Positions 1 to 8,344 of a stretch of DNA of 22,378 bases are shown piece after piece. This stretch comes from Coemansia sp. RSA 922 (lineage: Eukaryota; Kickxellomycota; Kickxellomycetes; Kickxellales; Kickxellaceae): NCBI GenBank assembly GCA_027577415.1, contig JANBQS010000293.1, positions 1 through 22,378 on the forward strand, read 5' to 3'. The first letter of the stretch is position 1; the number at the start of each line of letters is the position of its first letter. The position numbers and the translations under genes were made by a program. The notes under the pieces were generated by a model. That model made no database searches, was not told the origin of the DNA, and saw nothing but the letters and a program-made list of their open reading frames with translations.

Positions 1-57
1 GACTCCACCGCAGTTGGTGACGACCGACCCTGTCTTCCTGGTGTCAACTATAACGGC

Positions 58-2349
58 ATGTCTAAAAGCCTTTTTAAGCCGTTTAGACCGCCCACTGTGA
101 TTCGGCCAGGGTCACATGATGGGACCAATGATACCAGTTTGACTAATGATCAGCAGAATGGCAGAGCTGGCGGTGGCAGGTCGTTGGGCGTGCGCCGTCG
201 CATGGCAGTGGCCAGAGGTCCACGCTATAGCCCAGATACCGAAGACGCCGTCGTGCTGTATCGTCCGCCGGAGCCTGGCGAGAAGGAGTGCACGCCTCCA
301 GTCGCTGGCACCAGCAGTGTGCCTGGCCTTACACGCTCTCCGTCATCAGCATCGTCGACTAGTAGCACTACGGCATCGATTCCGAAAAAGCCCAAGGAAA
401 AGTCGCTCAAGACCTTGCTAGGCCTTGACGGCGGAGACGACGGCGGAGAAGAGCAAAAGAAAGTACACGTGGTAGTTGATCCAGCGCTAGGCCGCAAGCT
501 GCGCCCTCACCAAATCGATGGCGTCAAGTTTATGTACAACTGCGTGATGGGCCGCATTTACCAGAACGCACACGGGTGTATCATGGCTGACGAGATGGGC
601 CTGGGCAAGACCCTTCAGTGCATTGCGCTCTTGTGGACGCTGCTGCAGCAGTCGCCGATAGCTGGCAAGCCGACGATCGAAAAGTGCATTGTTGCATGTC
701 CCAGCAGCTTGGTCAAGAACTGGGCCAACGAGATAGTCAAGTGGCTGGGGTCGACCAAGATCTCGCCCTTGGCGTGCGACAACAAGGGGACCAAAGAAAA
801 GGTCACGGCTAGTCTGCGTCGCTTCATCTCGGCGCGGGGACGTCAGATCATCCACCCAGTGTTGATTATCTCTTACGAGACGCTGCGCACCTACATCGAC
901 GTGCTTGGATCTGGAGCCGTCGGCTTGCTCTTGTGCGACGAAGGACATCGGCTAAAGAACTCGGCGTCGCAGACATTCCAAGCGTTGAATTCGCTGCAAG
1001 TCGAGCGGCGGATAATCCTGTCTGGCACGCCGATTCAAAACGACCTGTCCGAGTATTTTTGCTTGCTCAATTTTACCAATCCGGGTCTTCTTGGGTCGAC
1101 GCAAGAGTTTCGCAAAAAGTACGAGCTGCCCATTTTGCGCGGTCGCGATGCCCTGGCGACGGACTCTGAGCAGCAGAATGGTGATGCCAAGCTGGCAGAG
1201 CTAAACGGTATCGCCAGCAAAGTTATTATCCGACGCACTAACGACTTGCTGTCAAAGTACTTGCCGACCAAATACGAGCACGTCGTGTTTTGCCCGCTTA
1301 CAGACTTTCAGACCGATCTGTATGAGCTGTTTCTCAAGTCAAAGGAGGCGCGCGAGGCTATTGGCGAGGGCGGCAAGTGCTCGCTGCAGACGATTATTAA
1401 CCTGGGTAAGCTCTGTAATCATCCGAGTCTCATGAACATTAAGGAGTTGGCTGGCTACAAAGACGTTACTCCCAAAGAGTACTTTTCCGATAGTTTGCGC
1501 TCAGAGTCTTCGCTTGGTGGTGGTGGTCGGCGGCAAGCGGCGATGATGGCGATGAGTAGGCAGCAGGCGGGCAGTGGTGGCGACCAGCCATTCCATCCAA
1601 AGTGGTCGAGTAAAATGGCGTTGCTGGATCGCATGTTGCAGCAGATCAACAAGAGCTCTGATCGAGACAAAATCGTGCTTATCTCGAACTATACCCAGAC
1701 ACTCGACCTATTCGAAGCACTTTGCACTGCTCGTGGGTTTGGTCACTACCGGTTGGACGGATCATTGAACATTGTCAAGCGGCAGCAGATCGTTGACCGA
1801 TTCAATGACCCCAAGGACAAGGCGTTCGTATTCCTACTTAGCTCCAAGGCAGGCGGCTGCGGTATCAACCTTGTAGGGGCTAACCGACTGGTGCTCTTTG
1901 ACAGTAGCTTTAATCCAGCGGAGAACCTACAGGCATGTGGTCGGATTTGGCGTGACGGGCAGAAAAAGACGTGCTATATTTATACGTTCGTTACGACGGG
2001 TACGGTTGAAGAGAAGATCTTCCAGCGGCAGTCTTACAAGACATCCCTGTCGACATGTGTCATTGACGAGCAAGAAAATGTGGAGCGGCATTTCTCGCGA
2101 GACGAAATGAAACAACTGTTCAAGTCCAAGCTACGTGGTCAGACCTCATCAGAGACTCATGACCAGTTCAAGTGTCGTCGCTGTGTCCGTGGACACCAGG
2201 CTATAAGAGCACCTGAGCCGATGGATTTCGCTGATCACAACTCGTGGGACCATTTCGGAACCGGCGACTGCCAAAAGCTTCAGGACCATTTGTTGAAGAG
2301 CTGCATGGGTCGGGATATTTCTTTTGTGTTCCAGTATAAGAGCCACTAA
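58..2349 (+). CDS. RAD54: RAD54-type Swi2/Snf2 DNA translocase (5' end may lie outside the window)
   Basis: ATP-dependent dsDNA translocase that works with Rad51 in homologous recombination in the nucleus. Visible helicase motifs in order: DEMGLGKT (residues 178-185, Walker A), CPSSLVKNW (about 214), DEGH (294-297, Walker B), SGTPIQN (322-328), SNYTQTLD (543-550), SSKAGGCGINL (595-605) and the arginine-finger region ending IWRDGQKK (630-637). The tail CRRC (706-709) and final FVFQYKSH match the RAD54 C-terminus, and the N-terminal LFKPFRPP and DAVVLYRPPEP resemble the RAD54 N-terminus, so this is RAD54 proper rather than RDH54 or another Snf2 protein. The frame stays open from base 1 to this ATG, so the true start may lie upstream. 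The ATG at 58 is the first one visible. A Gly-rich insertion sits near residues 486-508. Motif V/VI reads DSSFNPAENLQACG, where the family normally has DPDWNPA and QALAR. The gene converges on the Moco gene 32 bp downstream. Confidence 0.95.
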   Translation: MSKSLFKPFRPPTVIRPGSHDGTNDTSLTNDQQNGRAGGGRSLGVRRRMAVARGPRYSPDTEDAVVLYRPPEPGEKECTPPVAGTSSVPGLTRSPSSASSTSSTTASIPKKPKEKSLKTLLGLDGGDDGGEEQKKVHVVVDPALGRKLRPHQIDGVKFMYNCVMGRIYQNAHGCIMADEMGLGKTLQCIALLWTLLQQSPIAGKPTIEKCIVACPSSLVKNWANEIVKWLGSTKISPLACDNKGTKEKVTASLRRFISARGRQIIHPVLIISYETLRTYIDVLGSGAVGLLLCDEGHRLKNSASQTFQALNSLQVERRIILSGTPIQNDLSEYFCLLNFTNPGLLGSTQEFRKKYELPILRGRDALATDSEQQNGDAKLAELNGIASKVIIRRTNDLLSKYLPTKYEHVVFCPLTDFQTDLYELFLKSKEAREAIGEGGKCSLQTIINLGKLCNHPSLMNIKELAGYKDVTPKEYFSDSLRSESSLGGGGRRQAAMMAMSRQQAGSGGDQPFHPKWSSKMALLDRMLQQINKSSDRDKIVLISNYTQTLDLFEALCTARGFGHYRLDGSLNIVKRQQIVDRFNDPKDKAFVFLLSSKAGGCGINLVGANRLVLFDSSFNPAENLQACGRIWRDGQKKTCYIYTFVTTGTVEEKIFQRQSYKTSLSTCVIDEQENVERHFSRDEMKQLFKSKLRGQTSSETHDQFKCRRCVRGHQAIRAPEPMDFADHNSWDHFGTGDCQKLQDHLLKSCMGRDISFVFQYKSH

Positions 2350-2381
2350 ATCAAATTATATATTTATTTTTATTTTGTTGA

Positions 2382-4370
2382 CTATCGGAAATGTGGTGAA
2401 GCAATGATGATGGCGGTTACTGACTCGCCAGAGCGCACAGTTGGTTTCTCATTAGTGCCCCGTGGTAGCGATATGAGCGCGTTGGCGTGTAGCATGCTGG
2501 CGACACGACTGCTTTGCTGATGTTGGTCAGTGACACGCACAGACCACTGGCGCCCTTTTGGTTCCCAGGCCAGAGCAGCGCGCAAGTACTCTGGGCGCAC
2601 ACGGTCTAGGTGAATATCTTGGCCCTCAAACACGGCGACAACGCTAGGACGCAAAACACTCATAGCCATCTCGCCCACTCGATGGACTAGGTGACCAGCT
2701 AGTTTGCGAATAGCAGGCGCCGCAAACATATGAAATGCCACAAGCGCTGAGACAGGATTGCCAGGCAACGCAAATATGAATTTGCCTGTAGACATTGTGG
2801 CAAACGTCGTGGGCTTGGATGGCTTCATAGCCACGCGTCCAAAGATTATCTTGCCGTTGAGACGCTGCTCTACCACGGGTTTGAGCCAGTCGCGCTCGCC
2901 CATGCTCACTCCGCCCGTGCTTATTATACCTTGGCATGTGGTCAGTGCCTGGCTTATTGTCGTGGCCAGGGAGTCTGGGTCGTCTTTGACTATGCCCAAG
3001 TCGAGAGTCGGACATCCGAGCGATGCCAAAGCGGCTAAAAGTGCCGGGCGGTTACAGTCACGAATAGCGCCGTACTCCAGTGCAGAGGATGGCTTCAACG
3101 TATCTATTACTTCGTCGCCGGTCGACAGTACGGCGATGCGTGGCATGGCGTAGACAAGGAACTTGCTCTGTCCAGAGACAGCCAAAGCGCCAACCTCGCC
3201 GCCCACAGCAGTGATAGCCGACCCAGCACTTACTACCACCGAGCCCTTGCGCAAATCATGGCCCACAGCGCGGATATGCTGGCCAGGGACCACTCGCCCT
3301 GACTCTAGTATCCGCACGACTGACTCCTCCCCCTCGTGCGACTCTAGTAACTGCGTGTCTTCGACCATTATCACTGCATTAGCACCAAGCGGGATTGGCG
3401 CACCCGTAGCCACTCTCACGACCTCCCCAGACTGCAGGGGCTTGTCTTCAGACACCATTGTAGCGCGCCCTGCAGTGGTAGCTCCACGGACCGTGAATGT
3501 GCCTGGACCGTCAGCAGCAATCACCGCGTAGCCATCCATGACTGCCGCCGGGTATCCCGGTACGTCCTCGAGAGCGATAACGTCGGCGGCGATGATCTGT
3601 CCCTCGCGGATATCGCATAGCGGGAGCTCCCCAGCTGGCAGCTCTGCGACGTGAGACAAGACTAGTCTCAGAGCTTTGTCGACTGGTATCATCGGGTACG
3701 GAGACTTGCGAGCCCGACGATCTACACTGGCATCCAGATCGTTTGACAAACCCTCAGCCACATGCGTAGTAGCGTCATCGTCCGGCCTACTACACCCACA
3801 CATAGCCAGTGGCTGAGCCTCAGTATTGGCAATCGGCACACCAGAACTAGAGTGCAAGTGCCGAGTACCCAAATGAGCTCTGGCTGTGTCAACGGCATGT
3901 GGCAATACGCTCAATATCTGCTGTAGGTTCTCAACTGATCCCTTTTTACTGCCTGGAACTGCCACCACGATGGTCTCGCTAATGACTCCGGCTGCTACTT
4001 GACTGAGTGCTGCCATCGGCGTGATCTTTAGAGACCCGACTACCATCGCAGTGGCCAAAGATGGCAGCTTTTTGGTGAATAGTGGCTCGATCGCCTCGAC
4101 TGTCACGTCGCTGGGCGATATACCAGTACCACCTGTGACTACTATTAGCCGGCATAGTGGTCCTGATGTGGCAGATAGTGTGCACCAGTCGCTGATGGTC
4201 TGTGATATCAGCTCGCGATCGTCGGGCACGACTAGTGACGACACTACGGCCCACTGCTGTCCGCCACTAGCCGTTTCTAGTAGCTGGCGTAGTGCGGGTC
4301 CGCTAGTATCTAGTGCTTGGCCACGCGAGCACTTGTCACTGACTGTGAGTATACCCACTGGTGTTGCCAT
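2382..4370 (-). CDS. cnxE: Gephyrin/CnxE-like molybdenum cofactor synthase (MogA-MoeA fusion)
   Basis: Bifunctional cytosolic enzyme for the last steps of molybdenum-cofactor synthesis: the N-terminal domain adenylylates molybdopterin and the C-terminal domain inserts molybdate. The MogA-like G domain spans about residues 4-170, with SDKCSRG (11-17), GGTGISPSDVT (80-90) and PGSKKGSVEN (139-148). A disordered linker of about 50 residues follows, containing CGCSRPDDD. The MoeA-like E domain runs from about 225 to the end, with VMDGYAV (277-283), ATGAPIP (321-327), STGDEV (416-421), GGVSMGERD (486-494), MKPSKPTTFA (515-524) and LPGNPVSA (535-542). The G-then-E order is that of animal gephyrin and fungal CnxE, opposite to plant Cnx1. 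At 662 residues it is a little shorter than gephyrin, and every motif I looked for is present. The ATG at 4368-4370 is followed by G at +4. It is a single open frame with no sign of introns. Known clients of the cofactor in fungi include nitrate reductase, sulfite oxidase and xanthine dehydrogenase; none is in this window. Confidence 0.95.
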   Translation of the reverse strand: MATPVGILTVSDKCSRGQALDTSGPALRQLLETASGGQQWAVVSSLVVPDDRELISQTISDWCTLSATSGPLCRLIVVTGGTGISPSDVTVEAIEPLFTKKLPSLATAMVVGSLKITPMAALSQVAAGVISETIVVAVPGSKKGSVENLQQILSVLPHAVDTARAHLGTRHLHSSSGVPIANTEAQPLAMCGCSRPDDDATTHVAEGLSNDLDASVDRRARKSPYPMIPVDKALRLVLSHVAELPAGELPLCDIREGQIIAADVIALEDVPGYPAAVMDGYAVIAADGPGTFTVRGATTAGRATMVSEDKPLQSGEVVRVATGAPIPLGANAVIMVEDTQLLESHEGEESVVRILESGRVVPGQHIRAVGHDLRKGSVVVSAGSAITAVGGEVGALAVSGQSKFLVYAMPRIAVLSTGDEVIDTLKPSSALEYGAIRDCNRPALLAALASLGCPTLDLGIVKDDPDSLATTISQALTTCQGIISTGGVSMGERDWLKPVVEQRLNGKIIFGRVAMKPSKPTTFATMSTGKFIFALPGNPVSALVAFHMFAAPAIRKLAGHLVHRVGEMAMSVLRPSVVAVFEGQDIHLDRVRPEYLRAALAWEPKGRQWSVRVTDQHQQSSRVASMLHANALISLPRGTNEKPTVRSGESVTAIIIASPHFR

Positions 4371-5185
4371 TTGAAAAAAGAAAAATACAAGGTGGCTTTT
4401 TGTCGGTGAATTTCGATCAAATAGAAGAAAAAAAAAGATAAAGAAGGATGAGGGGGGAGTGAAAAAAAAAGCACTAGTCTGGCATTTACTAACCCGATCA
4501 AAAGTGCTTGGCCCAAAAAGGCAATAATACTCAGCTGATATTGCACATGACTCTCACTACTAAAAAAAAAAAAACTATCCAAAACTAGCTAATTCGTGGA
4601 TCAGATACAATGAACATACTCCAAATGCAACAAGGGGTTAATGACGCTGTTTGCAGTGACAGCGGCAAGAGCTTTGGCACAAACCATTTTTGGAGACTTG
4701 GGCAAACAGGAATTGCAAGGCACCAAAAAAGCAGTTTTTCGACACACAGAGCAACATCCGCTTTAGGAAGGGGTTTGTTCTGACGTAATTCCTTTTAAAC
4801 CAACGTCTTTTTAGTCTGCTTTCTTTCTCGCAATTGTATCTCCAAAGAAGAATGGCTTTGACGGGAGAGGAAGGCAGTTCACTCTTTCCAGTCAAAAAAA
4901 TTATTCTGTTTTTCAAAGAGAAAAATGACGTAAGGCATTTTTTAGAAAGTGTTTCAACTTGAGCACTATATTTCAAAGACGCAGAGACTTGCAGTCCGTA
5001 CTTTTGGCAAGGAAGGGAGAAGCGACCTTCTCCAAGACATGTCTGCACACAAGGGAGAATCCTGCTATAAATTGAGAGAATCCTTGCTCCTGGCCAAACA
5101 TTTTTTTCTTCTCCATACCAACTATTCTCACTGCATACCATTTTATTCAGCTTTAGCCTTTATTCAACGCACCTAGCCACCCAAT
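4371..5185. promoter_or_regulatory. Divergent intergenic promoter region
   Basis: This 815-bp stretch separates the minus-strand Moco gene from the plus-strand orphan gene. The side next to the Moco gene holds purine-rich runs (A9 and A12 tracts around 4428-4575) that read as pyrimidine tracts on its coding strand. The side next to the orphan gene holds two TGACGTAA words (4781-4788 and 4926-4933) and a TATA box (5066-5072). TGACGT is the core of ATF/CREB-type bZIP sites, so stress control of the orphan gene is a reasonable inference. A minus-strand open frame of 167 codons crosses 4638-5141, but it resembles no protein I know and lies over the promoter, so I do not call it a gene. Confidence 0.5.
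5066..5072 (+). promoter_or_regulatory. TATA box of the 5186 orphan gene
   Basis: TATAAAT lies 120 bp before the ATG at 5186. A start site about 30 bp downstream would give a leader of roughly 85-90 nt. That leader is pyrimidine-rich and ends ACCCAAT just before the ATG, as in well-expressed fungal genes. Confidence 0.5.
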
Positions 5186-5569
5186 ATGAACCCCAATGTA
5201 ACCGCTGCCGATTATGTTACACGCATATTCTATTTGAAAAATAAAGATAATTATATGGACTACGAGGCCAATATACTAGTTTCGAATGTGAATGTACCCA
5301 AGGAGGAAATCTATAAATTTATTTACAAAACCAAAGGATACTCGGAGAACGAGTTCACTGTAGTGTCGGATACTTCCTATGATCTGGAAAAGGTCAATGT
5401 TAATGAAAGTATAGAAACGTCAAATAGGTATCTCGTCGTGTACAAGACAAATGTCAATGGTCATATAGATTATTTAAAAGGGTTTAAGTTGAACGTCGGC
5501 TCTCAGCCCATTAAGGTGAAAGAGGGTGGAATTTACAGATACGATTCCGGTAATTTTGTCAACGAATAG
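5186..5569 (+). CDS. Small orphan protein, 127 residues
   Basis: I do not recognise this protein. It starts MNPNVTAADYVTRIFYL and ends YRYDSGNFVNE. It has no signal peptide, membrane segment or cysteine, is rich in Tyr, Asn, Val and Lys, and alternates hydrophobic residues in a way that suggests a mostly beta-strand cytosolic domain. Support for a real gene: a TATA box 120 bp upstream, two bZIP-like sites further up, A at -3 before the ATG, and a protein-like composition along the whole frame. Its base composition is visibly more AT-rich than that of RAD54 or the Moco gene, matching the surrounding accessory DNA. In size and character it resembles the orphan at 21805-22236, although I could not align the two. 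Function unknown. Confidence 0.7.
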   Translation: MNPNVTAADYVTRIFYLKNKDNYMDYEANILVSNVNVPKEEIYKFIYKTKGYSENEFTVVSDTSYDLEKVNVNESIETSNRYLVVYKTNVNGHIDYLKGFKLNVGSQPIKVKEGGIYRYDSGNFVNE

Positions 5570-8344
5570 AATGATTTGGTTACTTGCAAGTAAACTACAG
5601 GTAGTGTCAATGCCTGCTGGTGCCATGATGAATGGTGATCTTACAGTGCTCACTCTTTTGGGGGTGTATATTGCAGCTCCAGTACTCGGCAACCAAGGTA
5701 TACTTGTGTGTTTTCTTTTCAATATCAGTTCAGTACACTAGTATGCGTGCCCTAGTTTATGCAATATATTTTTTTATCACATCTCTAAAACTTTATTAAC
5801 GGACATGCATATACGGTCACAGGTGTATTTCCAAATTTTAAGCATGTGGTAATTGAGAATGAGAGTGCCTGCAATGTCACCAGAAGGAGCAGCAATAAAA
5901 TGTGCTTATTTAGTTCAACGCACGCAATGCCGCGCATGCTGACACAATACCTCTCGCTGCCAATGCTTAGGCGTCAACCAGCTTCTGTTGACCTGACAAA
6001 GCGTGTGATAGAGTGCATGCTGATTGCATTTTCACGGACCCTGTTTTAGCTGGCTTGCATAAATAACCCTTAGTCAAGTGCTCTTTTTTGAAAGCAAGTA
6101 TTGGCTTTGTGTTGACTGATTCTATTTATACCTCGCCCTGATGCCGTTGTGCATATATGAATTCACATGTCCCAAACAAGCCGGAGCTGCGACTTGCGTA
6201 ACTCGTGTGATAAAATTAATATTGTGGATTAGCTGAAGAATATCACAACAGATGACCATAGCTCCCAGGAGAGTCTTTGGCTAGGGATGTGCACATGAGA
6301 CCAATCGTTAGAAATAGAGCCTAATCTGGTATATTTCCGATATTATATATAGTTTAAATCTACAAAATAATCGGACCTTGCCTCAGGGGAGATGTAAGGG
6401 GTTCAATTTTCTTTAAGACATTTTGTGTAATCGAAAGCCTCGTGCACAGATTTGCAATGAACCGAGAAATCAAGTATCCAATAAGTAAAGTAGTCGCATC
6501 TATCGCACTCAAGTTTCTTCAGCTCCTTCTTCTCTCTCACTCTTCGGGGCATAATTTAAAAAAGTATAAAGTTGTAGGTAGGAGTGAAATGGCTATTATA
6601 ATTGTAAAAATAAAAATGGTTGCGTGGATAATGGTGCTGTAATATTGCGAAGAATGCCAGCAACAGGAAATTTGTCTTTTATATATGAGTGTACCTTCAT
6701 CCGTATTGTCTTGCCTGTCATAACAGCTAAAAAAAAGTCAGATGAGTTTTTTCCTCGTTACGAGGCGTGTTGTCATATGCCTCATCTGATGTCACATATC
6801 AGCGTTTGAGCTGGCAACAAAGTTTGCACTGAATGGGCAGAGAAAAAGGGATTCGCATCACTTGATGCTTATTTGCATATTGACACATGCCCTTCACTTT
6901 TTGTTTATTTTTCCACCACTGTGCTTTGGTGGTATTAACAAAAACTCTGTCAAAGGCGCAATAAAGCTGTAATTCACAATTGTAAATAAGTGCAATTGAA
7001 TCCTAATACTCTATCTAGGCAGTTATTGTCGCTTCAGCATTCAAAGGCAGTCTATGCCCAATCCGTACATATAATGCCTCTGTTTATTTTATTTCACAGG
7101 TGACCGCTGTCCTCGCATCTGGCTGCACCCGTATTGCAAGGAGCTTGATAATTATATGCTGATGCTTAGACAACCACTTGCTTCTCTTGCCCATTGCTAG
7201 CCAGTGCGTTTGACTGCATTAGACACTGGCCATTACGATTGTTGTCTTCACTGCAGCCATACAAAAATTGCAAAGGCGAGCAGTGCAAGTCCCTGAACTG
7301 TCAAACTTTTGTACTATCCCATATACCAGTGCCATCCAAGGCTGATAGGGTGATTTGTGTGGGTCTGTGCTATGAGACAATGGCCGACTGGCACGCGATG
7401 GCTGACTGGCAGGTTCACTGTCAAGCAATGGTGGCTCACTGGCAGACGATGGCTGACTGTCAGATAGCAAGCGGCCCCTTACAAAAGAGTAAATAGTTGA
7501 CAAAGTTTCCATCAGATCAGCGTGGAGTATAGATATCGAGTTTGCGATTAATATAAAAAGAACTACTAAAAAAAGGTGAAGTATAACCGAGAGCTAGAAG
7601 ATATCGAAATCCCCATATAATATTTTCAACGATAGTGTTTCGCTTTTTGAAAGTATTATGACTGGCGCTGTTGTTTCACACGAGCATGGGGAAACTTCAA
7701 CGGGCTTATTAGAATATTGTATCAGCACATCGTACTGGCTGTAAAAGTATATTGCTGTTTGCGAATATAAAAAAAGCATTGTGGTTTTGTTGCTGATGCG
7801 CAAAGTGTCTTCATCGCTCTCTTCAAAAATATCTCTCGCACCAGCGAGTTGAGCCGTAGTCCCACCCAACACAAGCCTATCTGCGTTGCTCTATGACACG
7901 ACGCAACAGGGGATGCACAGTTATCTCCAATACCAGTCGGTGTGCATAGCATATAAAGTATGTGATAGAATTGCTTAACGGGGAAAAAAAGTGAAATGGG
8001 AAACAGTTATATGTACCCACCGTCTCTTAAAAAACGTACATACCAACTGCGCAAGTTGGAGACTGTGCGAATCACAGGACTAATAGTCCCCCATCCGCAG
8101 TTCAAGCCCAGAAAAACTATTCGCTCTCCGCCTCTCTCGGTGGATGTACAACGCGTCGCACGTGACCAGCTCTCCAATCCCCGCGCGGGCATTCCATTGA
8201 ATGGGAGGCCTTGGCTTGGGCCCAGGCGCCGGAAAAAAAAATCTAATTATTAATTGATGTTCAGCTTTCTCTCTCTTTCACTTTATCTATCCTATTTTCA
8301 TATTCTTCTAATTTTTTTTTTTTTGAAACGAAGGCCGTGTGGAC
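5570..8344. other. Long AT-rich stretch with no convincing gene
   Basis: About 2.8 kb with short, broken frames only. Scraps that look faintly coding: plus strand 5600-5697 (a hydrophobic piece containing VVSMPAGAMMNGDLTVL, followed by a GTATAC donor-like site), plus strand 5846-6046, and minus strand 7594-7840 (containing RDIFEESDEDTLRISNK, without an ATG). None could be assigned to a family. A small hairpin occurs at 6913-6932 (CCACCA ... TGGTGG) and a tandem repeat at 7379-7468. The last 120 bp (about 8225-8344) are pyrimidine-rich, with a T14 tract, and form the leader and promoter region of the RasGEF gene. Confidence 0.5.
7379..7468. repeat. Short imperfect tandem repeat (ATGGCYGACTGGCA units)
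   Basis: Four imperfect units each begin with a variant of ATGGCTGACTGGCA, at about 7379, 7398, 7428 and 7449, spaced 19, 30 and 21 bases apart. On the plus strand they read as repeated MADWxxM. On the minus strand they read as Ser/Pro/Gln-rich SQPSxAS repeats, which look more like protein low complexity, so this may be debris of a Ser/Pro-rich coding repeat. No complete frame surrounds it. Confidence 0.5.

Noticed and set aside
2644..3531. Several frames of 120-130 codons on both strands inside the Moco gene
   Set aside because: They are shadows of the well-supported MogA-MoeA frame.
4638..5141. Minus-strand open frame of 167 codons upstream of the orphan gene
   Set aside because: It runs over the TATA box and bZIP-like sites of the plus-strand gene, has a tail of clustered Cys/His/Arg with no family resemblance, and lacks a promoter of its own.
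7594..7952. Two minus-strand frames before the RasGEF gene
   Set aside because: The longer one looks mildly protein-like (IFEESDEDTLRISNK) but has no ATG, no upstream exon with good splice sites and no recognisable family.
7996..8253. Plus-strand frame of 85 codons just upstream of the RasGEF gene
   Set aside because: Basic, low-information sequence lying in the likely promoter. It could at most be an upstream frame of the RasGEF message.
8339..8344. GTG at 8339 as the start of the RasGEF
   Set aside because: The organism is eukaryotic; an ATG follows two codons later at 8345.
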